Below are positions 9,412 through 18,067 of a stretch of 64,000 bases of DNA, one piece after another. Position numbers and translations under genes: made by a program. The stretch is taken from assembly GCF_031458235.1 (NCBI RefSeq), contig NZ_JAVDYB010000001.1:8829001-8893000 (forward strand). The letters are read 5' to 3'. The notes under the pieces were generated by a model. It had not been told where the DNA came from. It ran no database searches and worked only from the letters and a program-made list of their open reading frames with translations. Origin of the DNA: Catenuloplanes atrovinosus (GTDB lineage Bacteria; Actinomycetota; Actinomycetes; Mycobacteriales; Micromonosporaceae). Within the stretch, counting starts at the first letter, position 1; each line of letters begins with the position of its first letter.

Positions 9412-10266
9412 GTGAACGGGATCGCGGTGGTGTGCCGGCGGGTGGTCCACATCTACCGGGTGGAGGGCAACGACGTGGTCGCGCTCTCCGGCGTCGACCT
9501 GGACATCGCGCCGGGCAGCACGGTCGCGCTGGTCGGGCCGTCCGGGTCCGGCAAGTCCACGTTGATCGCGCTGCTGGCCGGCCTGATGCGGCCGTCCGCC
9601 GGCCGGGTGCAGGTCGGGCTGGTCGACCTGGGCAAGGCGGCCGACGCGGAACTGGCCCGCATGCGCGGCACCGACATCGGCGTGGTGCTCCAGGGCGCCG
9701 CGCGCAACCTGCTGCCGCACGCCACGCTCGCCGCGAACATGTGGCTGGCCCAGCGGCGCGCGGCCAAGGTCCGGCCGGCCGACGTCGAGCCGGTCGAGCG
9801 GATCCTGGGCCTGGTCGGGCTGGGCGGGTTCGGGGAGGCCACGGTCGGCGAACTGCCGCCCGGCGCCCAGCAGCGCGCCGCGCTCGCGGTCGGCATGGCC
9901 GCCTCGCCCGGGCTGCTGCTGGTGGACGAGCCGACGTCCCGGCTGGACCGGTCCGCGCGGGACGAGGTGCTCGACGCGCTGGAGACCGTCAACCGCGAGC
10001 GCGGCACCACGATCGTGGTGGTCACCCACGACCCCGAGGTCGGCGCGCGGCTCGGCCGGGCGATCACCATCCGGGACGGCCGGGTCGGCGCGGAGGGCCG
10101 CGACGGGCAGGAATTCGCGGTGGTCGCGGGCGACGGGACGGTGCAGTTGCCGCCCGCGATGCTGGAGAGCTACCCGCCCGGCACGCTGCTCGCGGTGGAG
10201 AACGTGGAGGGGCAGGTGGTGATGGTGTCGGCCACCCGGCCCGCTGTAGGGGACGGCACACCGTGA
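9412..10266 (+). CDS. ABC transporter ATP-binding protein with degenerate signature motif
   Basis: A 284-residue ATPase starting at GTG 9412. Walker A GPSGSGKST (42-50) and Walker B LLLVDEPTS with a following switch His (VVTHD) are intact. The ABC signature reads LPPGAQQR instead of LSGGQ, so the composite ATP site is atypical. About 50 extra residues follow the ATPase core (from roughly 235), ending in a small beta-rich segment. It follows the two FtsX-type permeases and most likely serves them. Together with the canonical ATPase at 928 this suggests an asymmetric ATPase pair, although neither pairing is proven by sequence. Confidence 0.87.
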   Translation: MNGIAVVCRRVVHIYRVEGNDVVALSGVDLDIAPGSTVALVGPSGSGKSTLIALLAGLMRPSAGRVQVGLVDLGKAADAELARMRGTDIGVVLQGAARNLLPHATLAANMWLAQRRAAKVRPADVEPVERILGLVGLGGFGEATVGELPPGAQQRAALAVGMAASPGLLLVDEPTSRLDRSARDEVLDALETVNRERGTTIVVVTHDPEVGARLGRAITIRDGRVGAEGRDGQEFAVVAGDGTVQLPPAMLESYPPGTLLAVENVEGQVVMVSATRPAVGDGTP

Positions 10267-10318
10267 TCGGCGGTCGGTCGAGGCGGCGGCGCCTGTTCGC
10301 GTGCGAGACTAGACAACC

Positions 10319-11245
10319 ATGAGCGACCCACGGATCACCTCGTCGATCTTCACCCGCGGCGCGGTCGACCTCGGTGCGCTGCGGAGCACCCCGCAGCCGA
10401 CCGCCACGCCCGCGCCCGCGGCGCGTCCCGCCGCACCCACCGCACCCACCGCGGCCCCCGCCTCGCCGTCCGGCGCCGTCACCGTCATCGACGTGACCGA
10501 CGCCGGTTTCCGCGCCGACGTGCTGGAGCGGTCCCTGACCACGCCGGTCATCCTCGACTTCTGGGCCGAGTGGTGCCAGCCCTGCAAGCAGCTCTCCCCG
10601 GTGCTCGAGCGGCTCGCCGAGGAGGGCGGCGGCTCCTGGGTGCTGGGCAAGGTCGACGTGGACGCCAACCCCGGCCTGGCCCAGGCGTTCCAGATCCAGA
10701 GCATCCCGATGGTCGCGGCCGTGGTCGGCGGCCAGCCGGTGCAGGGCTTCCAGGGCGCGCTGCCCGAGGCCCAGGTCCGGCAGTACATCGAGGCCGTGCT
10801 CAAGGCCGCGGGCGTGCAGTCCCCGCAGCACGAGGACCCGCGCCTGGCCGAGGCCGACGACGCGATGATGGACGGCGACCTCGACGCGGCCGAGGCGGCG
10901 TACAAGAAGATCCTCAACGAGTCCCCGGCCGACCAGGCCGCCGAGTCCGGGCTCGCCCAGGTCGCGCTGTTCCGCCGGGTGCAGGGCGTCGACCCGGGCG
11001 CCGTGCTCTCCGTCGCGGCCGGCGCGCCCGACGACGTCAAGGCGCAACTGCTCGCCGCGGACGTGGAGGTGCTCAGCGGCAACGCGGCCGAGGCGTACCA
11101 GCGGCTGATCAAGCTCATCCGCCGCGTCTTCGGCGACGATCGCGAGACGGTGCGCCGCCACCTGCTCTCGCTGTTCACCGTGGCCGGCCCGGACGATCCC
11201 GCCGTCGCCAGCGCCCGCCGCGCGCTGGCGAACGCGCTGTTCTGA
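10319..11245 (+). CDS. Thioredoxin-TPR co-chaperone, CnoX/YbbN-like
   Basis: A 308-residue cytosolic protein. Residues 1-52 are a Pro/Ala-rich linker, about 53-160 a thioredoxin fold with the redox-type motif WCQPC (Cys86, Cys89), and about 170-308 helical TPR-like repeats. This is the architecture of CnoX/YbbN, which holds unfolding proteins and hands them to chaperones. Unlike E. coli YbbN (SxxC), the CxxC is complete, so thioredoxin activity is possible. The arginase-family gene starts 12 bp after the stop, implying co-transcription. Confidence 0.9.
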   Translation: MSDPRITSSIFTRGAVDLGALRSTPQPTATPAPAARPAAPTAPTAAPASPSGAVTVIDVTDAGFRADVLERSLTTPVILDFWAEWCQPCKQLSPVLERLAEEGGGSWVLGKVDVDANPGLAQAFQIQSIPMVAAVVGGQPVQGFQGALPEAQVRQYIEAVLKAAGVQSPQHEDPRLAEADDAMMDGDLDAAEAAYKKILNESPADQAAESGLAQVALFRRVQGVDPGAVLSVAAGAPDDVKAQLLAADVEVLSGNAAEAYQRLIKLIRRVFGDDRETVRRHLLSLFTVAGPDDPAVASARRALANALF

Positions 11246-11257
11246 TCGGCCGCCGCC

Positions 11258-14200
11258 ATGCGCCGGATCGCCGTCCTCGACGCACCCTCCAATCTCGGTC
11301 TGCGCCCGCCGACCGCGACGTCGGTGCCGGGCTGCGCCAAGGCGCCAGGCGCGCTGCGGGACGCGGGGCTGCTCCGCCGGCTCCGCGCCCGCGACGCCGG
11401 CTGTCTGACGCCGCCGCGGTACGACCCGGGTGACTGGCGGCCCGGCGACGGCGTCAGCCACGCCCCGGAGATCGCGGCGTACTCGGTGGCGCTCGCCGAC
11501 CGGATCGGCGCCATCATCGACAACGGCGAGTTCCCGATCATCCTGGGCGGCGACTGCTCCGTGTCGATCGGCTCCGCGCTGGCCATGCGCCGCCTCGGCG
11601 AGTCCGTCGGCGGCCACGTCGGCCTGGTCTTCGTGGACGGCCACTCCGACTTCCGGCACCCCGGCAACGCGTCCTACGTGGGCGCCGCCGCCGGCGAGGG
11701 CCTGGCGCTGATCACCGGGCGCGGGCAGGCGGACCTGACCGCGCTGGAGGGCCGCCGGCCGTACTACCGGGACATCGACGTGGTCGTGGTCGGCATCCGC
11801 GCCAACGACGAGTACCGGCTGGACCTCCAGGCCGCCGGCATCGTCACCCGCCCGGTCCCCGCGCTGCGCGCCGAGGGCGCGCCCCGGTCGGCCCAGTGGG
11901 CGCTGGACCAGATCGCCGACTGCGCCGGCTTCTGGGTACACATCGACGTGGACGTGCTCGACCCCGCCGTGATGCCCGCGGTCGACGCGCCGGAACCGGG
12001 CGGCATCGCGTTCCCCGAGCTGGAGGCGCTGCTCGAACACCTCGTGGGTACGCCGCACTGCCTCGGCATGGAGATCACCGTCTTCGACCCGGACTACGAC
12101 CCGGACGGCTCGTACGCCAGGGAGATCGTCGCCACCGTCGGCGCGGGAATCGAGGCGGCCGGCCGTCTCCTGGCCACGCCGCGACCGCGGAACGAGGGCT
12201 CACCGGAGCCGTCCGGCCCCGCGGAGGTGGTGGCCGCGGCGCCGGCGCCGGGAACGTACGAGGCGCTGGTGGCGCGGGGGGCCGGCGGGTTCCTGGGGGT
12301 GAGTGGAGGGCCGGCGGACGCCGCTGATCCGGCGCCCGAGGGTGATGAACCCGGGCCGGCCGGTGACGCGGTCCCCGGGGTGGTGCCCGCGCCGCGGCCG
12401 TCCGGCGAGGCCGGCGATCCGGCGTGGTCCGGTCCGCGGTCTCCCGGCGACGCCACGGCGCCGGGGCGGCCGGGTTCGCGGTCCGGTGAGGACGGTGGTC
12501 CGGGATCTCCTGGCGATCTCACGGTCGCGGGGCGGCTGGGCGCGCGGTCCGGTGAGGACGGTGGTCCGGGTTCTCTTGGCGACCCCACGGCCCTGGGGCG
12601 GCTCGGTTCACGGTCCGCTGAGGACGGTGGTCCGGGTTCTCTTGGCGACCCCACGGCCCTGGGGCGGCTCGGTCCACGGTCCGGTGAGGACGGTGGCCCG
12701 GCGTGGTCCGGACTGCGGTCGCCCGGCGACGCCACGGCGCCGGGGCGGCTGGGTTCACGGCCGTCCGGTGCCGACGAGGGGACGCGCGGCGCGTCGTCGT
12801 CGGCGAACGACGTCGACGCGGACGGGACGCGCGCCTCGGGCGTGCGCGCCTCGGGTGTGGCCGACGATGCGCCCGGCGCCGGTTTGATCCGGCGCGTGCG
12901 GCCGGACGCGGAGCCGTCGGCCGGGGACGCATGGCCGGCCGATGACGACGAGGCGCCGCCGCAACGCTCCGCCGGCCGCGGCGTGCCGGCGCAGCCCCGG
13001 CCGCCTGTGGCCGACGATGACGATCTCGCCGCGCCTCCGGTGCCGAACACGATAAGAGAAGCCCTGGCCCGCCGGGAGGCGCAGTCCCGGAAGACCACGC
13101 CCACCTCGATAGCCGAGGCCGCGGCGCTGGCCAAGGCCCGATTCGCGGCCGCCGCCGCCGCTGCCGCCGCGAAGCCCGACCCCGAGGACCCCGACCTCCC
13201 GCTCTCCGTCAGCGGCCCCGCCGGCGGCGTGATCCCGTCGCCGCTCACCATCGGCGGCCAGCACGTCGACGCCGGCCGCCGGGCCGGCCAGCGCCCCGCC
13301 AAGCCCGCGAAGCGCGCCGACACCCCCGCCCGCCGCAGCGGCTGGGACCTCGACGACCTGACCAGCCGCTCCGGCCTGCTCTCCCCTCGGCGTACCCCGG
13401 CCCCCGGCACCCCCGCCGACCCCGACGCCGGCCGCCCCGGCGGCCTGCGCCGCCCGGCCGCCGACGAGACACCCCCGGCCGAGCCCACCACCAGCATCAG
13501 CGTCACCAACCCCGACGTGGTACGCCCCGGCGGCCTCCGCCGCCGCCCCCCGAAGCAGACCGGCACCCCGCGCCGCCCCTCCACCCCCGGCACGACCGGC
13601 GACTCGGCCCCCGACCACGCCGACCCCGAGGATCCCGCGCCGGCACCCACCCCACCGAACGGCACCACTGCGTCCACCGAGCCCGGCACCACACCCGCGG
13701 ACCCGCAGCCCTCGGCCGCCCCAGCGATGACGCCTCAGCCGGACTCGGCAGCCTCGTCCGGCACTCCACTTCACGACGGGTCCGATTCATCCGCCGAGAG
13801 CGACATATCCGGCAACGAGAGGGCCGGTCAATCTTCGTCGGAACCGGACGCATCCGGTGAAAGCGATTTGTCCGATCCTGAGACCGCTGCCGCTGCCGCT
13901 GCCGCTGCCGCTGCCGCCGAGGCCGATACTGACGCTGACGCCAAGGCGGATGCTGAGGTTGACGCTGACGCTGCCGCCGAGGCGGATGGTGACGCTGACG
14001 CCAAGGCGGATGCTGAGGTTGACGCTGACGCTGCCGCCGAGGCGGATGGTGACGCTGCCGCCGAGGCGGACGCTGATGCTGACGCCGCTGCCGCTGCCGC
14101 TGCCGCTGCCGCTGCCGCTGACGGGGACGCGGATGCCGAGGCTGATGCTGACGTTGCCCAGGCGGATGCTGGCGCGGATGCCGAGGCTGATGCTGACGTT

Positions 14201-15853
14201 GTTGTCCAGGCGGATGCTGACGCTGTTGCCGAGGCGGATGCTGACGTTGTTGTCCAGGCGGATGCTGACGTTGTTGCCCAGGCGGCTGCTGACGCTGACG
14301 CTGTTGCCGAGGCGATCGCTGAGGCTGACACAGTCGCCGAGGCGGGCGCCGACGCGGACGCCGAGGCGGATGCTGAGGCTGACGTCTTGCTTCAGCAGAC
14401 ACCGCGGTTCTCGTCTGAAGTGGACAGGGCGACGTCGCACGATGAGCGGAAAACGCACGAATCCAACGTGTCCGACGAAGGCGACATACCCGGTATCGAT
14501 GATCGGGAGCTGGCCGACGTGACCGCCGATGTGTCGAAAGAAGGCAATTCTTCCGGCATGAAGGGCCTGGCGGGAAGCGACCACCGAGTCGGTGCTTCTG
14601 ACGCCGGTGGTTCGGAGTCGGGTGATGGGGCGGATGCCGGTAATTCGGAGTCGGGGGATGCTGCGGATGCCGGCCCGGAGCCGGGTGACGCCGCGGATGG
14701 CGTGAGCAGTGCGGATGGCGAACCAGAGGGCATCGCGAGTCCTGCGGACCTTGCGGCACCGATAGGCCTCGGGACCGCGGTCGGCCCCGACAATCGGGAA
14801 GACGGCGCGGCCGGTGAGCCCGCCGGTCTCCTGGAATCCGCCGATGCGGCGTTGGTCGATACCGCCGGCCAGGCCGACGCCGACGCAGCCATCGACGAGT
14901 CCGGCGCGGACCTCACCGCTGATGAGGCCGAGCCTACCGGCCTCGATCCGGCCGAGGAGGGCGCAACGTCCGGTGTGGACGGTCCTGTCGACAGCGTCGA
15001 TCCGGCCGATTCTCCCGACGCCGCCGGTCTCGTGGATGAGGTTGCGACCGGTTCCGTGGATGAGGCCGACATCAGTCCCGCGCACGCCGCCACCGAGTCG
15101 GTGGATCGGGCCGCCACAAGTCCCGCGGACGAGGCCTCGCCCGGTCTTCCGGACGCGATCGATCACGTGAACGAGGCCGCGACCGGCGGCAGCGAGGCCG
15201 AACCGGACGGCGAGCCGGACAACAACGATCCCGTATCCGCAGACAACGACGCCGAGCCGCCCGCCGGCGCCGACACTCCACCCCACCCGGACGCGGACCG
15301 ACAGAACCAAGATCCGGCCGACGCCTGGCCGGACGGTGGCCCTGAGGCGGGCCGAGAGGACCGGGAGCCGGCCGACGGGCCGGACGGTGGCCTTGAAGCG
15401 GGCCGAGAGGACCGGGAGCCGGCCGACGCCCGGCCGGACGGTGGCCTTGAAGCGGGCCGAGAGGACCGGGAGCCGGCCGACGCCCGGCCGGACGGTGGCC
15501 TTGAAGCGGGCCGAGAGGACCGGGAGCCGGCCGACGCCCGGCCGGACGGTGGCCCTGAAGCGGGCCGAGAGGACCAAGATGCGGCCGACACCCGGCCGGA
15601 CGGCGGCCCTGAAGCCGGGCGGCAAGACCAAGATTCGGCCGATACCCAGCGGCACCAGCTACCACACCAGCCCACGCCCGCCGAGGTGGATGGCCGGCCG
15701 CAAGCCGGTGAGCAGGCCGGGGCCACCACCGTCCTGGGCCGGCTGCGTCGCCTGATCGGCTCCTATCCCGCTCCGGTCGGGCCGCCGCCGTCCGCCGGCC
15801 CCGGCCGGCTCCGGCGGGCCGCACCGTCGGAGCCGGACGACCCCGACCGCTGA
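11258..15853 (+). CDS. Arginase-family protein with an approximately 1,200-residue low-complexity tail
   Basis: One open frame of 1,531 codons. Residues 1-305 are a ureohydrolase (arginase/agmatinase) domain with GGDCS at 97-101, DGHSD at 127-131 and DVDVLDP at 230-236. In classical arginases these supply six manganese ligands; here Asp127, His129, Asp131, Asp230 and Asp232 are kept, while the first His is Cys100. From about 310 to the end the protein is disordered and repetitive: 22-residue repeats around 410-500, Pro-rich sequence, an acidic Ala/Asp/Glu stretch at about 876-1044, and six 16-18-residue EDREPAD-type repeats near 1360-1465, ending in a short basic segment. Codon choice in the acidic part (GCT, GAT, GTT) differs from the neighbours. 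Substrate unknown. The tail could belong to a separate gene, but no stop separates them. Confidence 0.8.
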   Translation: MRRIAVLDAPSNLGLRPPTATSVPGCAKAPGALRDAGLLRRLRARDAGCLTPPRYDPGDWRPGDGVSHAPEIAAYSVALADRIGAIIDNGEFPIILGGDCSVSIGSALAMRRLGESVGGHVGLVFVDGHSDFRHPGNASYVGAAAGEGLALITGRGQADLTALEGRRPYYRDIDVVVVGIRANDEYRLDLQAAGIVTRPVPALRAEGAPRSAQWALDQIADCAGFWVHIDVDVLDPAVMPAVDAPEPGGIAFPELEALLEHLVGTPHCLGMEITVFDPDYDPDGSYAREIVATVGAGIEAAGRLLATPRPRNEGSPEPSGPAEVVAAAPAPGTYEALVARGAGGFLGVSGGPADAADPAPEGDEPGPAGDAVPGVVPAPRPSGEAGDPAWSGPRSPGDATAPGRPGSRSGEDGGPGSPGDLTVAGRLGARSGEDGGPGSLGDPTALGRLGSRSAEDGGPGSLGDPTALGRLGPRSGEDGGPAWSGLRSPGDATAPGRLGSRPSGADEGTRGASSSANDVDADGTRASGVRASGVADDAPGAGLIRRVRPDAEPSAGDAWPADDDEAPPQRSAGRGVPAQPRPPVADDDDLAAPPVPNTIREALARREAQSRKTTPTSIAEAAALAKARFAAAAAAAAAKPDPEDPDLPLSVSGPAGGVIPSPLTIGGQHVDAGRRAGQRPAKPAKRADTPARRSGWDLDDLTSRSGLLSPRRTPAPGTPADPDAGRPGGLRRPAADETPPAEPTTSISVTNPDVVRPGGLRRRPPKQTGTPRRPSTPGTTGDSAPDHADPEDPAPAPTPPNGTTASTEPGTTPADPQPSAAPAMTPQPDSAASSGTPLHDGSDSSAESDISGNERAGQSSSEPDASGESDLSDPETAAAAAAAAAAAEADTDADAKADAEVDADAAAEADGDADAKADAEVDADAAAEADGDAAAEADADADAAAAAAAAAAAADGDADAEADADVAQADAGADAEADADVVVQADADAVAEADADVVVQADADVVAQAAADADAVAEAIAEADTVAEAGADADAEADAEADVLLQQTPRFSSEVDRATSHDERKTHESNVSDEGDIPGIDDRELADVTADVSKEGNSSGMKGLAGSDHRVGASDAGGSESGDGADAGNSESGDAADAGPEPGDAADGVSSADGEPEGIASPADLAAPIGLGTAVGPDNREDGAAGEPAGLLESADAALVDTAGQADADAAIDESGADLTADEAEPTGLDPAEEGATSGVDGPVDSVDPADSPDAAGLVDEVATGSVDEADISPAHAATESVDRAATSPADEASPGLPDAIDHVNEAATGGSEAEPDGEPDNNDPVSADNDAEPPAGADTPPHPDADRQNQDPADAWPDGGPEAGREDREPADGPDGGLEAGREDREPADARPDGGLEAGREDREPADARPDGGLEAGREDREPADARPDGGPEAGREDQDAADTRPDGGPEAGRQDQDSADTQRHQLPHQPTPAEVDGRPQAGEQAGATTVLGRLRRLIGSYPAPVGPPPSAGPGRLRRAAPSEPDDPDR
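12473..12760 (+). repeat. 66-bp in-frame repeats in the arginase-family tail
   Basis: Nearly identical 66-bp units encode 22-residue blocks of the type RSGEDGGPGSLGDPTALGRL. Three complete tandem copies are followed by a partial one, and a variant (SGPRSPGDATAPGR, then SGLRSPGDATAPGR) flanks the array on both sides. All units keep the reading frame. Confidence 0.85.
13883..14392 (+). repeat. Acidic Ala/Asp/Glu repeat tract with a 60-bp tandem duplication
   Basis: A stretch of about 500 bp is built from 6-bp-based units such as GCTGAC and GCTGCC, encoding EADADA-like sequence and two oligo-Ala runs. The 60 bp at about 13931-13990 recur exactly at 13991-14050. Codon use here is much less GC-biased at the third position than in surrounding genes, which fits recent slippage-driven growth. 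Confidence 0.85.
15315..15650 (+). repeat. 54-bp in-frame repeats near the end of the arginase-family tail
   Basis: Six tandem units of 54 bp (one shortened to 48 bp) encode GREDREPADARPDGGLEA-type 18-residue blocks. The three central copies are identical; the last two have diverged (EDQDAADTRP, QDQDSADTQR). Length variation between strains is likely. Confidence 0.87.
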
Positions 15854-15876
15854 CGGGCCGGGGAACGGGGGCGGCG

Positions 15877-17772
15877 CTACAGCGCCGAGTAGAAGGATTT
15901 CACCACCGGTACGGCCGCGCCCACGCCGGAGCCGCCGCCCTCGACGAACGCCGCCACGGCGATGTCCCCGCGCCACCCGACGAACCACCCGTGCGTCTTC
16001 TCCGGGTCGGCCGAGTCGTACTCCGCGGTGCCGGTCTTGCCGTACACCGGGTCGCCCTTCACCGACTTCAGGTCCGTGCCGGTGCCGTTCGTGACGACCT
16101 CGCGCATCATGGCCTTCAGCGCCGCCACCGACGTTTCCTTCAGTGGCGCGGCCGGCGCCGGCGAGCCGGCCGGCGCCGGGTCGACCACCAGTTTCGGCCC
16201 GATGAAGGAGCCCCGCGCCACGGCGGCCGTGGCCGCCGCCATCGCGAGCGGGCTCACCACCGTGGTGCCCTGCCCGAACGAGGCCGCGGCCAGCTCCGCG
16301 GCCGGCGTTCCGGTGGAGGGCTTGCCGGTGTACGCCTCCGCGCCCACGTCCCAGGTGCCGCCGATGCCGAGTTGCGCGCTCGCGCTGGCGAGGCCCGGGG
16401 CGCCCAGTTTCGACGACAGCGCCGCGAACGCGGTGTTGCAGGAGCGGGCGAAGTCGGTACGGAACGGCACGGTCCCCAGCTCCAGGTCGTAGGCGTTCTT
16501 GAACTCCCGGCCCTCCACCGTGTAGGTCTTCGGGCACGCCACCGGGCTGTCCAATCCGACCGCGTTGGCGTCGAGCAGCCCGAGCGCCGCGACCATCTTG
16601 TACGTGGACCCCGGCGGCACCTGGGCGGTGAAGGCCAGGTTCTCCGCCCCGCCGTTCGGCCCGTTCGCCGCCGCGACGATCGCGCCGTCGGAGATCCGGA
16701 TGGCGACCAGCGCGGTCCGCTTCGTCTCCTTGCCGACCGCGTCGTCCGCGGCCGTCTGGATCTTCGGGTCCAGCGTGGTCTTGACCGGCGTGCCCGCGCC
16801 CGGTTCGGCGCGCCACACCTCGGTGAACGTCGGTTCCCCGGACGGCGTGGTCTGCGTGATCAGCACGGCCTCGCCGGGTGTGCCGCGCAGTTGCTTGTCG
16901 TACCGCTCCTGGAGCCCGCCGTGCCCGACCTGGTCGCCGATCTCGAACTGGCCGGGGTTGGCGTCCATGTCCTCCTTGGTGACGTCGCCGACCGTGCCGA
17001 GCAGCGCGCGGGCGAAGACGCGGGTGGGCGCCAGCATGCGTGTCTCCTGGCGGGTCACCAGCCCGGGCAGGTTTTCGACGTTGGCCCGGATCTTCTCGTA
17101 GTCGGTGTCCCGCAGCGTGGCCACGATCACCTCGCTGTCCGGTTCGGCGGCCTCGACCTCGGCCTTGAGCCCGCTGACGTCCACGCCGAACTGCTTCAGC
17201 TCCGCGCCGAAGGTGGCGACCGTCTCGTCCAGGTCGGTGGCGAGCTTCGGGTGCAGGCCGACCACAATGATCTTGCGGTCCGTGAAGATCGGCGCACCGG
17301 TGCCGTCCATGATCGCGGCGCGGGTGCCGGTGAGCCGCTGCACGCGCAGTTCCTCACCGTCCTTGAGCTGTGGGTGGACGACCGCCGGCTGCCAGATCAC
17401 GCGCCACCCGTCGTCGCCGCGGGTGAGCCGTACCGGCGTCTGGTATTCCCACAGGTGGCCGCCCGGCAGCGTCCAGGAGACCTTCACGTCGCCGGTGGCC
17501 AGCGTGTCCTCCTCGGCCGGCTCGGGCGCGGACAGCTCCGGCGGCGTGTCCTTCAGCTCGCCGGAGAGCGTCTGGATGGCGGTGACCACCTCGGCGGGGG
17601 CCATGGTCTGCCCGGCGGCGGAGACCACCCCGACGCCGTCGAGGTTGCCGGCGCGCCAGCCGGCCAGGAACGCGTTGAGCGCGTCGGCGGCGCCGTTGGA
17701 GCCGGAGCAGGCGGTGAGCGAGGCCCCCGCCAGCAGCAGCATCGTGACGGCGGTCGCGCGGAGCCTGAGCAT
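15877..17772 (-). CDS. Lipoprotein penicillin-binding protein with NTF2-like domain (class B transpeptidase)
   Basis: A 631-residue cell-wall transpeptidase. Residues 1-22 are a lipoprotein signal ending in the lipobox LTAC (Cys22). About 25-135 is an NTF2-like (MecA-N-type) domain, 150-320 a dimerisation module, and 330-631 the transpeptidase with STYK (389-392, nucleophile Ser389), SCN (444-446) and KTGT (579-582). Domain order resembles MecA/PBP2a-like proteins, some of which bind beta-lactams poorly, but resistance cannot be judged from motifs. It faces the arginase-family gene, with only 23 bp between the stops. The start has AAAGG upstream. The TM-less lipid anchor places it on the outer face of the membrane. 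Confidence 0.93.
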   Translation of the reverse strand: MLRLRATAVTMLLLAGASLTACSGSNGAADALNAFLAGWRAGNLDGVGVVSAAGQTMAPAEVVTAIQTLSGELKDTPPELSAPEPAEEDTLATGDVKVSWTLPGGHLWEYQTPVRLTRGDDGWRVIWQPAVVHPQLKDGEELRVQRLTGTRAAIMDGTGAPIFTDRKIIVVGLHPKLATDLDETVATFGAELKQFGVDVSGLKAEVEAAEPDSEVIVATLRDTDYEKIRANVENLPGLVTRQETRMLAPTRVFARALLGTVGDVTKEDMDANPGQFEIGDQVGHGGLQERYDKQLRGTPGEAVLITQTTPSGEPTFTEVWRAEPGAGTPVKTTLDPKIQTAADDAVGKETKRTALVAIRISDGAIVAAANGPNGGAENLAFTAQVPPGSTYKMVAALGLLDANAVGLDSPVACPKTYTVEGREFKNAYDLELGTVPFRTDFARSCNTAFAALSSKLGAPGLASASAQLGIGGTWDVGAEAYTGKPSTGTPAAELAAASFGQGTTVVSPLAMAAATAAVARGSFIGPKLVVDPAPAGSPAPAAPLKETSVAALKAMMREVVTNGTGTDLKSVKGDPVYGKTGTAEYDSADPEKTHGWFVGWRGDIAVAAFVEGGGSGVGAAVPVVKSFYSAL

Positions 17773-18067
17773 GGTTACCTTTCGACAGGCCGTGATCGAT
17801 GGTCGAAACGGTAGCCGACGCGAGGACCCGAGTGGGGGACCCCGATCGGCGTACCGCCGGATGGGACGCGGCGTACGGCCGTACCCCCGAACGGGTTTGA
17901 AGGTTTTGACCAGCGGAAATCCTCACGTGGCCGAGGATGGGACGGTGCGGCCGGGCCCGACTGGCGGGACGACCGCACGGTCGCGCGGCGGATCTGCCGG
18001 ACCGAGGGCCTAGGCTCGGGGTCGAGAACATGACCCACAGCGTGGTGGGGCGAGGGGAGCTGCACCG

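Noticed and set aside
13503-15655. Long minus-strand frames opposite the arginase-family tail
   Set aside because: They are Gln/Pro- or Arg/Val-rich translations of the same repeats. The plus strand is continuous with the ureohydrolase domain, so it was preferred.
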